64,000 bases of DNA from Microvirga arabica (GCF_016811235.1 NZ_JAFBID010000020.1:1-64000); one strand, 5' to 3'; counted from the stretch's first letter, positions 22,273 through 31,261 are shown. Numbers and translations are program-made. The notes: a model not told the origin generated them from the sequence alone.

Positions 22273-23127
22273 CTACTTCACCGCGCCAGCCGTCATGCCC
22301 TGGATGAACTGGCGCGACAGGGCGATGTAGAGGAGCGTGATGGGCGCGGCCGCGATGGTGAGGCCGGCGAACAGCATGCCCCAGTCGGTGGTGTATTCAC
22401 CCATGAAGGTGGTGAGCCCCTGCGGCAGGGTTTTCCGCGCATCCGTCTGGATGAAGACCAGCGGGAAGAAGAAGTCGTTCCAGATCGGCACCGCATTCTG
22501 GATCGCCGCAATGGCCATCGGAGGACGCGCCAGTGGCAGCATCACGGACCACATGATGCGCGGCTCGGAGGCGCCGTCGATGCGGGCCGCATCCTCGAGT
22601 TCCGAGGGCAGCGTGCGCAGGAAGCCCGCCATGATGAACACGGCCGACGGCAGGCCGATGGCCGTGTAGGTGACGATGAGGCTCCAGCGGCTGTCGAGGA
22701 GGCCGAGATCCCGCAGCAGGATGAAGAGCGGGATCACCGCGAGCTTCAGGGGCAGCATGAGGCCTGCCAGGAAGAACAGCAGGATGAAGGTGTTGGTGCG
22801 CGACTCGTAGCGCGCCACCGCGTAACCCGCCATGGTGCCGAGCACGAGGATCAGGAGAACCGACGTGCCCGTCACCAGGATCGAATTCACGAAATAGGTC
22901 GGCATCGCGGTTTCGCCGAGAACCTTGGCGAAGTTGCCCACTTGCGTGAAATCGGGCAGCGCGAAGGGATGCTCGAAGATCTCGCCCGTTGTCTTGAAGG
23001 CGGAGAGCACCATCACCACGACCGGATAGAGCATGATGAAGGAGTTGGCGATCAGGATGACCTGCGCGAGCAGCGCGAAGGAGATCGGCTGGCGCGACGA
23101 GGGCGCCTGAGATGTGAGGGCGTTCAA
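22273..23127 (-). CDS. Sugar ABC transporter permease (MalG/UgpE-like)
   Basis: 284 residues, inner membrane, six hydrophobic helices. The EAA loop reads EDAARIDGASEPRIMWSVMLPLARP. I place the start at TTG 23127, whose codon overlaps the stop of the upstream permease and has GGGAGAT 6 bases before it; the longer open frame upstream is a shadow. A CUT1-family partner for the binding protein and second permease. Confidence 0.91.
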   Translation of the reverse strand: MNALTSQAPSSRQPISFALLAQVILIANSFIMLYPVVVMVLSAFKTTGEIFEHPFALPDFTQVGNFAKVLGETAMPTYFVNSILVTGTSVLLILVLGTMAGYAVARYESRTNTFILLFFLAGLMLPLKLAVIPLFILLRDLGLLDSRWSLIVTYTAIGLPSAVFIMAGFLRTLPSELEDAARIDGASEPRIMWSVMLPLARPPMAIAAIQNAVPIWNDFFFPLVFIQTDARKTLPQGLTTFMGEYTTDWGMLFAGLTIAAAPITLLYIALSRQFIQGMTAGAVK

Positions 23128-24056
23128 AACTGGATCTCCCGACGGCGCAGCCACAGGGTCAGCATGGACGCGAAGACGACGATGAACAGGAACAGGAGCG
23201 TGGCAAGCGCCGAACCCATGCCGAAGTTCTGGATGCTGGCGCTCTGATTGCCGAAGGCCGTGCGGTAGAAGACGAGGCCCAGCACGTCCGTGGTGCCGAA
23301 GGGCGAACCATCGAGGCCTACCATCACATAGGGAATCTCGAACCAGTTGAACGCGCCGATGAAGAGCAGCGTGAACAGGATGGTCGTGCTCGGCGCCACC
23401 AGCGGCCACACGATGTTCTTCAACAGCTGCCATTCATTGGTGCCGTCGAGCCGCGCCGCCTCGATGATCTCAGGCGGGATGCGCTGCATGCCGGCGAGAT
23501 AAACCAGGGTCGGGAAGCCGACGAAGTGCCAGGCATTGGCCAGAATCAGCGCGCCGAGTGCCGTCGAGGAATCGCCGAGCCAGGGCTTGGCCCATGAATC
23601 GAGGCCCAATGAGTAGAGCGCCTGGTTGATGATGCCGAAGTTCGGATTGAGGAAGAGCTTCCAGAGAAAACCCACGATGATGGTCGAGAGCACCACCGGC
23701 ACGAACACGGCAATCCGGTGGAAGCGGAAGCCGAAGGGCTCCTTGTAGAGCAGCCAGGCGAGGAGGAACCCGCCGCCGTTCTGGATGATCATGAGCGCGA
23801 TCAGAGCATAGACGTTGTGCAGGAAGGCGTTCCACACCACGGGCGCCATGGTGGCGCCGAACAGCACTTCCTTGAAGTTTTTGAGACCCACGAACTCGCC
23901 ACGCGCCAGCCCCTGCCAGTCGTAGAAGGCATAGGCGAAGGCCGACAGGATCGGGTAGACCACGAACAGCGACATGAACACGATGGGCGGAACGACGAGG
24001 AACGCCACCCACAATTGCCGCTTCAGCGACGGAGCCTGTTTGCGCGAGACGAGCAT
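23124..24056 (-). CDS. Sugar ABC transporter permease (MalF/UgpA-like)
   Basis: 310 residues, with six membrane segments. The EAA loop reads IEAARLDGTNEWQLLKNIVWPLVAP, and VGLKNFKEVLFG near the N-terminus is typical of MalF/UgpA. The start is uncertain: ATG 24056 (MLVSRKQAPSL) is preferred over a TTG 18 bases upstream that sits in the terminator's T-run. The gene follows the binding-protein gene across a terminator hairpin. Confidence 0.91.
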   Translation of the reverse strand: MLVSRKQAPSLKRQLWVAFLVVPPIVFMSLFVVYPILSAFAYAFYDWQGLARGEFVGLKNFKEVLFGATMAPVVWNAFLHNVYALIALMIIQNGGGFLLAWLLYKEPFGFRFHRIAVFVPVVLSTIIVGFLWKLFLNPNFGIINQALYSLGLDSWAKPWLGDSSTALGALILANAWHFVGFPTLVYLAGMQRIPPEIIEAARLDGTNEWQLLKNIVWPLVAPSTTILFTLLFIGAFNWFEIPYVMVGLDGSPFGTTDVLGLVFYRTAFGNQSASIQNFGMGSALATLLFLFIVVFASMLTLWLRRREIQF

Positions 24057-24078
24057 GGAAACGACAGCTTTCAAAAAA

Positions 24079-24104
24079 GGCGGCGAGCCCGAGAGCCCGC
24101 CGCC
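24079..24104 (-). terminator. Intra-operon terminator after the sugar-binding protein gene
   Basis: GC-rich hairpin (about 24079-24088 with 24095-24104, one mismatch) followed on the minus strand by TTTTTT. It lies between the binding-protein gene and the permeases, mirroring the peptide operon. Confidence 0.72.
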
Positions 24105-24118
24105 CCTGTGTCACAGAC

Positions 24119-25369
24119 TTACTTCTGGAACGGCTTGTAGTAGGTCGCGATGCCCTTGTTGATCTCGGCCGCGGCCTGCTCCGGGGTCTGCTGGCCGGCG
24201 AGCATCTTCTGAACGTTCGACTGCAGCAGCACCGAGCCGCTCGGCTCCTGATAGCGGAAACGCACGAGCATCAGGTACGACATGGAGTTCTCGGCGAGCT
24301 TCGCCACCTCCTGGGTGATCGGGTCCTCGATCTTGATGCCCTTGATCGGGGACAGGTTCTTGAGCGTATTGGTGAAGGCCGTGCCGTATTCGGGCGTGGC
24401 AAGGTAGCGCACGAACTTGAGCGCCGCGTCTTTCTTCTCGGTCTTGGCGTTCACCGCATAACCGCCATCATAATAGGTGGCGATCAGGTGCTGGTCGCCC
24501 GTCTTCGCGACGGGAGCCGGGAACACCCCGAGGTCGAGGGTCGGGTTCTGGTTCTTGAAGTTCGCCACCTCGTAGGAGCCGCCCGCGAACATGGCCGCGC
24601 GGCCTGCCACGAAGAGCTGCTGCGAGGACGGGTAATCGACGCCGGTGAAGTTCGGCGAGAAGTACTGGCTGACATCCTTGAGCTTCGTCAGCGCGGTGAC
24701 GAAGCGCGGATCGGTGAAGTTCGCCTTGCCGGACACGATGTCGGCCTCGAACTCTTTGCCGAGCATGGACGAGAGCAGGCCGCCGACGATGGTCTCGTTC
24801 TGCCAGGCGGTGGCCGTTCCGTTGGCGAACGGCGTGATGTTCTTGGCCTTCAGCGCCTGGGCGAGCGTCATCAGCTCATCCCAGGTCTTGGGCGGGTTCA
24901 CGCCGTTATCCTTGAAGATCTTCTTGTTGTAGACCACGAGCTGGGCCTGCATGGCGAAGGGAACGGCATAGACCTTGCCGTCGGCGCGCAGGGTCTCGGC
25001 GGCGAGCGATGCTTCAGGGAAGTTCGCCAGCTCCGGCACGTTCTGCTGGTCGAGAGCGAGCAGGTAGCCGGGGGTCGCAATCGTCTCCAGGTTGCCGTAG
25101 GCGCGCACCTGGATCACGTCCGGGCCGCGGCCGGCGGCGAGCGCCGTGGAGAGGATCGTCTGGTAGTTCTCAGGCGCATAGGTCTCGAACTTGACCGTGA
25201 TGCCCGGGTTCTTCTCCTGAAACTTCTTGATGGTGTCCTGGTAGAAGGCGCGGTCTTCCTGGCGCCAGCTCCAGAAGGTCAGCTCGGTCTGCTGGGCCAT
25301 GGCGACGGTGCCTGAGAGCAGGAGGCTGCCGGCGGCAGCGCCCATCAGAATGCGTCGGGTCAGTTTCAT
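24119..25369 (-). CDS. Sugar ABC transporter substrate-binding protein (SBP family 1)
   Basis: 416 residues. The N-terminus MKLTRRILMGAAAGSLLLSG ends near VAMAQQ and acts as a signal peptide; the RR could allow Tat export. The mature start ELTFWSWRQEDRAFY and later FQEKNPGITVKFETYAP are typical of CUT1 binding proteins. The ATG at 25369 has GAGGGA 8 bases upstream. The ligand is unknown; the neighbouring nanE suggests an amino sugar such as ManNAc or a sialic acid derivative, which is inference. Confidence 0.92.
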   Translation of the reverse strand: MKLTRRILMGAAAGSLLLSGTVAMAQQTELTFWSWRQEDRAFYQDTIKKFQEKNPGITVKFETYAPENYQTILSTALAAGRGPDVIQVRAYGNLETIATPGYLLALDQQNVPELANFPEASLAAETLRADGKVYAVPFAMQAQLVVYNKKIFKDNGVNPPKTWDELMTLAQALKAKNITPFANGTATAWQNETIVGGLLSSMLGKEFEADIVSGKANFTDPRFVTALTKLKDVSQYFSPNFTGVDYPSSQQLFVAGRAAMFAGGSYEVANFKNQNPTLDLGVFPAPVAKTGDQHLIATYYDGGYAVNAKTEKKDAALKFVRYLATPEYGTAFTNTLKNLSPIKGIKIEDPITQEVAKLAENSMSYLMLVRFRYQEPSGSVLLQSNVQKMLAGQQTPEQAAAEINKGIATYYKPFQK

Positions 25370-25446
25370 CGTCGTTTCCCTCATTGTTGAAGTCCTTGTC
25401 CTCCCACCGCAGGGCCTGCTCGTCGAACAGACCTTGCGGAACTCGT

Positions 25447-26322
25447 TCAGCGCGATCGCTCGGCTGCAATGACGAGAAAGGTCGCGTCGTCGTGGGTTTT
25501 AACACGAGGATAGGCGCCTGCCATGAGGTCGCCCCGCTCCCTATCCCGTAATTCCTGCATCAGGTCCGGCCCTTTCCCCGCGGCGAGCCGGTCGTAGAGA
25601 TCCTCGTCCGAGTATGCGGCGAACACATCCACGAGCCGCATGAAGCCGTCAGTGGCGAGCACGATGGGTGCGCCCGGCTTCACCTGTGCGGTGAACCGCA
25701 GCTCCTGACCGGCCCAGGGCCGACGCGGGTTCACCACCCAATAACCGTCCTGTTGGTTCAGACGGGTGCGGTTTTCCAGGATTTGGCGCCTGACCGCTTC
25801 AGGGATCTGCCCCGGCTCATGGCCCTGCGCGCCCAGAGCCGCCAGCGTCCGGCGCTCGAAAGGCTTCGCCCGCTCGTCGCTCCAGCGGGCGACCCCGTGC
25901 TCCGACGGCACGAGAACGACCACGTCGCCCAGGAGGCGCCCCTGGATCCCGAAGTAACCGCCCTCCCCGGGCGTCACCTCGATCAGGCCGAGGCACGCGG
26001 AGGGGGCATGGTAGTCGCTGACCTCCGGCACATGCGCGGTCTCATCCTCGAATGCCGCCATGATGCCGGCCTCCAGGCTGCCCAGCAGCGCATCAGCGTC
26101 TTCCTGTGAGGACAGGGCAGCCAACCGCTCGTCGATGAGGGAGGCCAGCCAGGCCGCATCGCTGCCTCCGGAGGTCAAGCGGTCGTCGGAGAGACCTGTG
26201 GCTCCATCGACGATCCAGGCAAAGCGGCCGTGCAGGCCGGCCCCGTCCTCATTGACGCGGGAGCCGGTCAGGGAAAGCCGGTCGAGGGACCGGAAGCAGA
26301 CAGTGGAGCCAGTCACGTTCAC
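25447..26322 (-). CDS. PP2C-like serine/threonine phosphatase family protein
   Basis: 291 residues. It shows the PP2C metal-binding signatures NEDGAG (about 25-30), WIVDGATGL (about 36-44), LATDGFMRLVD and the C-terminal HDDATFLVI aspartates. It probably dephosphorylates a protein, but no partner kinase is encoded nearby. The start is GTG 26322 or GTG 26316. It lies 77 bases upstream of the sugar-binding gene on the same strand and is divergent from the acidic unknown protein. Whether it regulates the transporter is not shown. Confidence 0.8.
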   Translation of the reverse strand: MNVTGSTVCFRSLDRLSLTGSRVNEDGAGLHGRFAWIVDGATGLSDDRLTSGGSDAAWLASLIDERLAALSSQEDADALLGSLEAGIMAAFEDETAHVPEVSDYHAPSACLGLIEVTPGEGGYFGIQGRLLGDVVVLVPSEHGVARWSDERAKPFERRTLAALGAQGHEPGQIPEAVRRQILENRTRLNQQDGYWVVNPRRPWAGQELRFTAQVKPGAPIVLATDGFMRLVDVFAAYSDEDLYDRLAAGKGPDLMQELRDRERGDLMAGAYPRVKTHDDATFLVIAAERSR

Positions 26323-26485
26323 AGCTTAACTGGTCTCATATTGGTTGCCTCATGTCCATACTGGTCTTAAGGGCTGTTCACACCCTTCCTGAAGACCCGG
26401 AAAGGCTTAACCAGGTTCGGTTTGATCGAATTCCGGGCTTGAGCGTTAGTCCCTCGGATCCCATTGCAGCGGCAAAGGACGAGCC

Positions 26486-26803
26486 ATGGTCACCCTTGAG
26501 ATAGCCGGCAAGGCGGTTGCCGTAACGAACGCCGATGAGGAGCAGGCTCGCGAACTCTTTCTCAGCGAGAGCTTTAAAGATGACCTGAAGTCGTTTAAGA
26601 GCGAGAGCCGCTCCCTCTGGGACGGCTCAGCTGCCTTGACGACACGGCCCGCATCGGAAGACGAAATCGATGCCTTCTATGAGGCCCTGGACGAAGAGGA
26701 CGAGGTCGACGAAGACGGCGAAGACGATGATGACGACCTCGATATCGATGTCGTGTTCCTGGTGTCCATCGACGAAATAGACGACGCCGCTGCCTCCGGC
26801 TGA
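26486..26803 (+). CDS. Hypothetical acidic protein
   Basis: 105 residues, not recognised. The N-terminal half (MVTLEIAGKAVAVTNADEEQ) is mixed alpha/beta. Residues about 58-88 are almost entirely Asp/Glu, followed by a short hydrophobic VVFLVSI. AAAGGA lies 6 bases before the ATG and codon use matches the neighbours, so it is probably real. It is transcribed divergently from the phosphatase gene, with 163 bases between them, and sits 54 bases upstream of the helicase. Such acidic proteins often act as nucleic-acid mimics or chaperones, but nothing here demonstrates that. Confidence 0.72.
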   Translation: MVTLEIAGKAVAVTNADEEQARELFLSESFKDDLKSFKSESRSLWDGSAALTTRPASEDEIDAFYEALDEEDEVDEDGEDDDDDLDIDVVFLVSIDEIDDAAASG

Positions 26804-26857
26804 TCATCCTTACCGGAGCCCTTGAGGGCTCCTCTTGAAACGGTTCAGCCCATTCTC

Positions 26858-28717
26858 ATGCCTTTCCCCAAGTCCAATCCCAGCCTCGACCGCGCCCTGG
26901 CCGACAAAGGCTACAACGACCCGACCCCCGTCCAGGCCGCCGTGCTGCAGCCGGAGGCTGTCGATCGGGATCTTCTCGTTTCCGCACAGACGGGTTCGGG
27001 CAAGACGGTTGCCTACGGCCTCGCCATGGCGTCCACCCTGCTGGGCGACGCCGAGCGCTTCGAGGCGCCGCGCGAGCCCCTGGCCCTGATCATCGCCCCC
27101 ACCCGCGAGCTCGCCCTCCAGGTCAACCGGGAGCTGATCTGGCTCTACGGCCCGGCCGGTGCGCGGGTCGCCTCCTGCGTCGGCGGCATGGATGTGCGCC
27201 GTGAGCAGCGGGCGCTCGCCGATGGCTGCCACATCGTGGTCGGCACCCCGGGCCGTCTGCGCGACCACCTCGAGCGTGGGCGCCTCGACACCTCCAAGAT
27301 GCGCGTCGTGGTGCTCGACGAGGCCGACGAGATGCTCGATCTCGGATTCCGCGAGGATCTGGAGTTCATCCTCGACGCTACGCCGGACGAGCGCCGCACG
27401 CTCCTGTTCTCGGCCACCCTGCCGAAGAACATCGTCGCCCTGGCCCGGCGCTACCAGCGCGAGGCGCACCGGATCGACACCCTGGTCGAGAACGAGCCTC
27501 ATGGCGACATCGAGTATCGCGCCCTCAGGATCGCGCCTAACGAGGTCGAGCATGCGGTGGTCAACGTTCTGCGCTTCTACGAGAGCCGTGGCGCCATGGT
27601 GTTCTGCCATACCCGCGAGGCAGTGCGTCATCTCCATGCGAGCCTGATCGAGCGCGGCTTCGCGGCCGTGGCGATCTCGGGCGAGCTGACCCAGAACGAG
27701 CGCAGCAACGCCCTGCAGTCGCTTCGTGACGGCCGCGCCCGCGTGTGCGTCGCCACCGACGTGGCGGCCCGCGGCATCGACCTGCCGGATCTGGGCCTCG
27801 TGATCCACTTCGACCTGCCGAACGACCATGAGACGCTTCTGCACCGCAGCGGCCGCACGGGCCGCGCGGGCCGCAAGGGCGTGTGCGTGATGCTCGTGCC
27901 TTATACCCGCCGCCGCAAGGCCGAGCGGCTCATCGACATGGCCGGCGTCGACGTGACCTGGGCCGGCGCTCCCTCGGCGGACGAAATCCGCCTGCGGGAC
28001 CGCGAGCGCCTGATGCAGGATCCGATCTTCGCCGAAGAGGCGACGGACGAAGACATGGGCATGGCGCGCGCGCTTCTCGCTGAGCGTTCGGCCGAGGAAA
28101 TCGCCAACGCCCTGGTCAAGTTCCACCGCGCCCGCCTGCCGGCGCCGGAAGAGATCGTCGATGCGGGCACCGACCGCGAGCCGCGCCAGCGCAAGGACAA
28201 GCGCGAGCGGAGCGAGGAGCGCACCCGCGGCTTCAAGGATCGTGGCGCATCCGAGGGCGGCTTCGAGCGCTCGTCCGAGGACATGGTATGGTTCCGCATG
28301 AGCGTCGGGCGCCGCAACAACGCTGATCCTCGTTGGCTGCTGCCGATCATCTGCCGCCTCGGGCACGTGACGAAGAAGGAGATCGGCTCGATCAAGATCT
28401 TCGACCGGGAAACGAAGTTCGAGATCGTGAAATCCCAGGCCTCGAAGTTTGCCTCTGCGGTCCGCAAGACCAATGACGAGGACATTCAGATTGAGCCTGC
28501 CGATGCAGGTCCCGGCAAGCCAGGATTCGGCAAGGCAGGCCCCGGCAAGCCGCGCGACGCCAAGCCCTGGAGCGGGCCGAAAGGCAACGGCCCGAAGAGT
28601 CATGGTCCCAAGGAGCGAAGTGCCCATCCTGCTCGCAAGGGACCGCCAGCCGACAAGGGACCGAAAGATTTCAAGCGTCCGAAGGACAAGAAGCGCTCAT
28701 CCGACAAGCGCCCCTGA
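26858..28717 (+). CDS. DEAD-box ATP-dependent RNA helicase with DbpA-like RNA-binding domain
   Basis: 619 residues. The helicase core has AQTGSGKT (motif I), PTRELALQ (Ia), VLDEADEM (II), SATLP (III), ATDVAARGIDLP (V) and HRSGRTGRAG (VI). Residues about 475-545 (DMVWFRMSVGRRNNADPRWLLPIICRL) match the DbpA/CsdA C-terminal RNA-binding fold. The final 80 residues are a Gly/Lys/Pro-rich basic tail. It probably unwinds structured rRNA or mRNA during ribosome assembly or cold growth. The start ATG 26858 (MPFPKSNPSLDRAL) is used; a TTG 36 bases upstream is also open. Confidence 0.92.
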   Translation: MPFPKSNPSLDRALADKGYNDPTPVQAAVLQPEAVDRDLLVSAQTGSGKTVAYGLAMASTLLGDAERFEAPREPLALIIAPTRELALQVNRELIWLYGPAGARVASCVGGMDVRREQRALADGCHIVVGTPGRLRDHLERGRLDTSKMRVVVLDEADEMLDLGFREDLEFILDATPDERRTLLFSATLPKNIVALARRYQREAHRIDTLVENEPHGDIEYRALRIAPNEVEHAVVNVLRFYESRGAMVFCHTREAVRHLHASLIERGFAAVAISGELTQNERSNALQSLRDGRARVCVATDVAARGIDLPDLGLVIHFDLPNDHETLLHRSGRTGRAGRKGVCVMLVPYTRRRKAERLIDMAGVDVTWAGAPSADEIRLRDRERLMQDPIFAEEATDEDMGMARALLAERSAEEIANALVKFHRARLPAPEEIVDAGTDREPRQRKDKRERSEERTRGFKDRGASEGGFERSSEDMVWFRMSVGRRNNADPRWLLPIICRLGHVTKKEIGSIKIFDRETKFEIVKSQASKFASAVRKTNDEDIQIEPADAGPGKPGFGKAGPGKPRDAKPWSGPKGNGPKSHGPKERSAHPARKGPPADKGPKDFKRPKDKKRSSDKRP

Positions 28718-28728
28718 TCAAAAGCAAC

Positions 28729-28756
28729 AGGCCGGGACATGAACATGTCCCGGCCT
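28729..28756. terminator. Bidirectional terminator hairpin
   Basis: A perfect 13-bp stem (28729-28741 with 28744-28756) lies between the convergent helicase and YqjE-like genes. The minus-strand side has TGTTGCTTTTG; the plus side lacks a good T-run. Confidence 0.7.
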
Positions 28757-28786
28757 CATCATTTGAGATGTGGAACCGGAAAAAGC

Positions 28787-29278
28787 CTATTCCGGCTTCG
28801 TCAACCCCTTGATGACAGCGCCGGCCAGCGGCACGAGCATGCCGGGCAGCACGGAGTCGAGCGGGTGACGAACGAAGCCGACGACCGCCTCGCGGACGCC
28901 GCGCACCTCATTCCGGAAATCGCTGAGCTGCTGCTGGATCGCCTGAGCGTCCGTCTCAAGGGACTGCAGGGCCATGTTGCGCACCTCGAGGGCCAGCTCC
29001 ATCTCGCGGCCGGGTTTCGACCGCTCCGCCACGACCAGAAGGATGATCGCCAGCAGGAGATTGGCGAGTCCGATCAAGGCCGCAGCCCAAATAGTCCCCC
29101 AGGCTTGCTCCAAGGCGAAGAACAGGGCCAGATTTCCCATGAGGAATGCAAAGGCTCCAAGGAGAGCCGCGATGCCTCTCAAGGAGGAGCGGGTCATCAT
29201 CTGCCGGAAGCGAATATCCGCGATGATCGACTCAGCGCGCCACAGTACGCGAAGATTACGGACGAGATTGTCCATCAT
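28787..29278 (-). CDS. Phage holin family/YqjE-like membrane protein
   Basis: 163 residues. Two adjacent hydrophobic helices (ALLGAFAFLMGNLALFFAL and AALIGLANLLLAIILLVV) are followed by an amphipathic C-terminal half. This matches the putative holin/YqjE family (PF07332), which is chromosomal in most proteobacteria and not evidence of a phage. Function is unknown, probably envelope or stress related. It is the third gene of a three-gene set with the two small proteins upstream, 4 bases after the preceding stop. Confidence 0.78.
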   Translation of the reverse strand: MMDNLVRNLRVLWRAESIIADIRFRQMMTRSSLRGIAALLGAFAFLMGNLALFFALEQAWGTIWAAALIGLANLLLAIILLVVAERSKPGREMELALEVRNMALQSLETDAQAIQQQLSDFRNEVRGVREAVVGFVRHPLDSVLPGMLVPLAGAVIKGLTKPE

Positions 29279-29282
29279 GATG

Positions 29283-29579
29283 TCAGGCCCTTCCCATCAG
29301 ACGTCCGACCACGATCCCAAGTGTGAAAGTAGCGAGCACCGACGCGAGCGGGCGCTCCTTGACGAATTCCTCAATGCCGCCCGTATGCTCGGAGAGCGCT
29401 TTTCCCAATTCGCCAAGCTGCTCCCTCAGATCCGCCACGGCTTCGGCTTGCGGCGCAGCCTCGCTGCCGGTCTTCACTGATAGCGGATCGGCGGATGCTG
29501 GCTGCTTCCCTGGCTCTTTGCGTCCAAGCTCCGCCCGCAAGATGTGAAGCTCCTCACGGAGGCTGGTAGCTCCGACCAT
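29283..29579 (-). CDS. Small DUF883/YqjD-like membrane-anchored protein
   Basis: 98 residues. A charged helical N-terminal part (SLREELHILRAELGRKE) and a second helix with REQLGELGKALSEH precede a C-terminal anchor beginning FVKERPLASVLATFTLGIVVGRLM. That FVRERP-type motif plus a glycine-containing tail helix is characteristic of ElaB/YqjD/DUF883 proteins, some of which bind ribosomes at the inner membrane. It sits between the 78-residue coiled-coil protein and the YqjE-like gene. Confidence 0.72.
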   Translation of the reverse strand: MVGATSLREELHILRAELGRKEPGKQPASADPLSVKTGSEAAPQAEAVADLREQLGELGKALSEHTGGIEEFVKERPLASVLATFTLGIVVGRLMGRA

Positions 29580-29581
29580 GA

Positions 29582-29818
29582 TCAGAGCGCCTTCCGAACC
29601 CTGGTGAGCGCTTCCTTCAGCTCGGCGCCGAGGATCTTCACCGCGTCGTTCACGTCCTTGGCGCTCTTGTCTAGCTCCGCCTTGCTCTCGAAGACGCTCC
29701 AGCGGCTCTCGATCTCAGCCCATTCCTCCTGCAGCTCCTTGGAGGCAAGGTGGATCTGAAGCCGGATCTCGTCGCGGGTGCGCTTCAGGTCTTCAACGAA
29801 CTTGGTGAATTCGGGCAT
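29582..29818 (-). CDS. Small coiled-coil hypothetical protein
   Basis: 78 residues, highly helical and charged (TRDEIRLQIHLASKELQEEW), with no membrane segment. The ATG at 29818 is preceded by GGAGGAG at 6 bases; an earlier in-frame start is weaker. It is the first gene of the YqjDE-like set and lies 2 bases before the next start. No known family is recognised, though helical small proteins often accompany DUF883 genes. Confidence 0.7.
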   Translation of the reverse strand: MPEFTKFVEDLKRTRDEIRLQIHLASKELQEEWAEIESRWSVFESKAELDKSAKDVNDAVKILGAELKEALTRVRKAL

Positions 29819-30032
29819 CTGTCGCTCCTCCATCAGGCATCTCGCTCAGGCGCGATGGGAGGAAGCTTAGCCATTCATGGTGCCTCTGCATTGATTTCGG
29901 TCAAGAAACAGCCAGGCTTGGCAGGAGCCAAATGCTTTGCTGCGCAGCAATCCGCGTATTGTGCACTGCAACAAAGCCCCCATATGAGGCGTTCTGTTTA
30001 GAACAACCACTTACCCGGAAGGGCCAAATATT

Positions 30033-31241
30033 ATGCAACGCTTAGGGCAAATGATCCGGCAGATAGCCCAACAGAAGCGCCATTGGGAAACCGTCATGGC
30101 AGCCACCGGGGCGGCAGCTTCAAGTGAGAGCCCGGCAGTGCCGAACCGTCTGACCGAGGTCTCGGGGTTTGGTGCTAATCCGGGCAATTTGCGCATGCTG
30201 ACCTATGTGCCGGAGGAGGTTTCAGCATCGCCGGCTCTCGTAGTCGTTCTGCATGGCTGCACCCAAACGGCGGCCGGTTATGACCATGGCTCCGGCTGGT
30301 CGACCCTTGCCGATCGCTACGGGTTCATCCTGCTTTATGCGGAGCAACGGGAGGCCAACAATCCGAAACGCTGCTTCAACTGGTTCCAGACCGGAGACAC
30401 CGAACGTGGGCAGGGCGAGGCAGGCTCGATCCGGCAGATGGTGGAGCATGCGATCCAGCAGCATCATGTGGACCGCAGCCGCGTCTTCGTCACCGGGCTC
30501 TCCGCCGGCGGGGCCATGACGGCCACCATGCTGGCCACCTATCCGGAAGTCTTTGCCGCTGGCGCCATCATCGCGGGCCTGCCCTATCGCTGCGCCACCA
30601 GCGTGCCCGAGGCCTTCGAATGCATGTTCCAGGGCCAGGTCCGGTCGGCGCAGGAATGGGGTGGCTTGGTGCGCAACGCCTCGTCCCATCGGGGATCATG
30701 GCCCAAGGTCTCCGTCTGGCATGGCAGCGCCGATGCCACCGTGAAGCCGATGAATGCAGGCGAGATCGTCAAGCAATGGACGGATGTCCATGGCCTCAAG
30801 CCGAGTCCCAGCTTCAGCGAAACCGTCGATGGCTATCCGCGCCGTGTCTGGACCAACGCGTCCGGCGACGACGTGATCGAGGAATATGTCATCACCGGCA
30901 TGGCCCATGGCACACCACTGGCCGTTGGTGACGATGAGAACAGCTATGGTGCGGCCGGCCCCTTCCTTCTCGATGTGGGCATCTCATCGAGCTACCGCAT
31001 CGCACAGTTCTGGGGGCTGACGGAGCAGGCGGATGACGCCTCGCGCATCCGCACCGCTCCTGAGCCCGTTCAGCACGACCTGCCGACGATGTTCACCGGC
31101 AAGCGGCCTCCCGCAGATGAGTGGGCAGCACGAGGCGCCACGCGCAATCAGCGCCAGGAGGCACCGAAACCTGGGGCGCCGCACATGGATGTGGGGTCGG
31201 TGATCACGAAAGCCCTCAGGGCGGCAGGACTGATGAAGTAG
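30033..31241 (+). CDS. PHB depolymerase-family esterase (LpqC-like)
   Basis: 402-residue alpha/beta hydrolase of the PHB depolymerase/feruloyl esterase-like family (PF10503). Seen are VVLHGCTQTAAGYDHGSGW (oxyanion region), the nucleophile serine in VTGLSAGGAM (S157), WHGSADATVKP and the histidine in MAHGTPLAV. There is no clear signal peptide, so action on intracellular polymer or on other esters is possible. The C-terminal 70 residues are a polar tail without a recognised substrate-binding domain. A single gene, with a terminator about 160 bases downstream beyond two palindromic repeats. Confidence 0.88.
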   Translation: MQRLGQMIRQIAQQKRHWETVMAATGAAASSESPAVPNRLTEVSGFGANPGNLRMLTYVPEEVSASPALVVVLHGCTQTAAGYDHGSGWSTLADRYGFILLYAEQREANNPKRCFNWFQTGDTERGQGEAGSIRQMVEHAIQQHHVDRSRVFVTGLSAGGAMTATMLATYPEVFAAGAIIAGLPYRCATSVPEAFECMFQGQVRSAQEWGGLVRNASSHRGSWPKVSVWHGSADATVKPMNAGEIVKQWTDVHGLKPSPSFSETVDGYPRRVWTNASGDDVIEEYVITGMAHGTPLAVGDDENSYGAAGPFLLDVGISSSYRIAQFWGLTEQADDASRIRTAPEPVQHDLPTMFTGKRPPADEWAARGATRNQRQEAPKPGAPHMDVGSVITKALRAAGLMK

Positions 31242-31261
31242 GCCTGCAAGGGTTCGTCAGC

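Noticed and set aside
26810-28627. 605-codon open frame antisense to the helicase gene
   Set aside because: The helicase has all DEAD-box motifs in the opposite frame; the antisense frame is a codon-bias artefact.
28787-29278. Prophage holin
   Set aside because: The family is widespread as a chromosomal YqjE-like gene and there are no phage genes around it.
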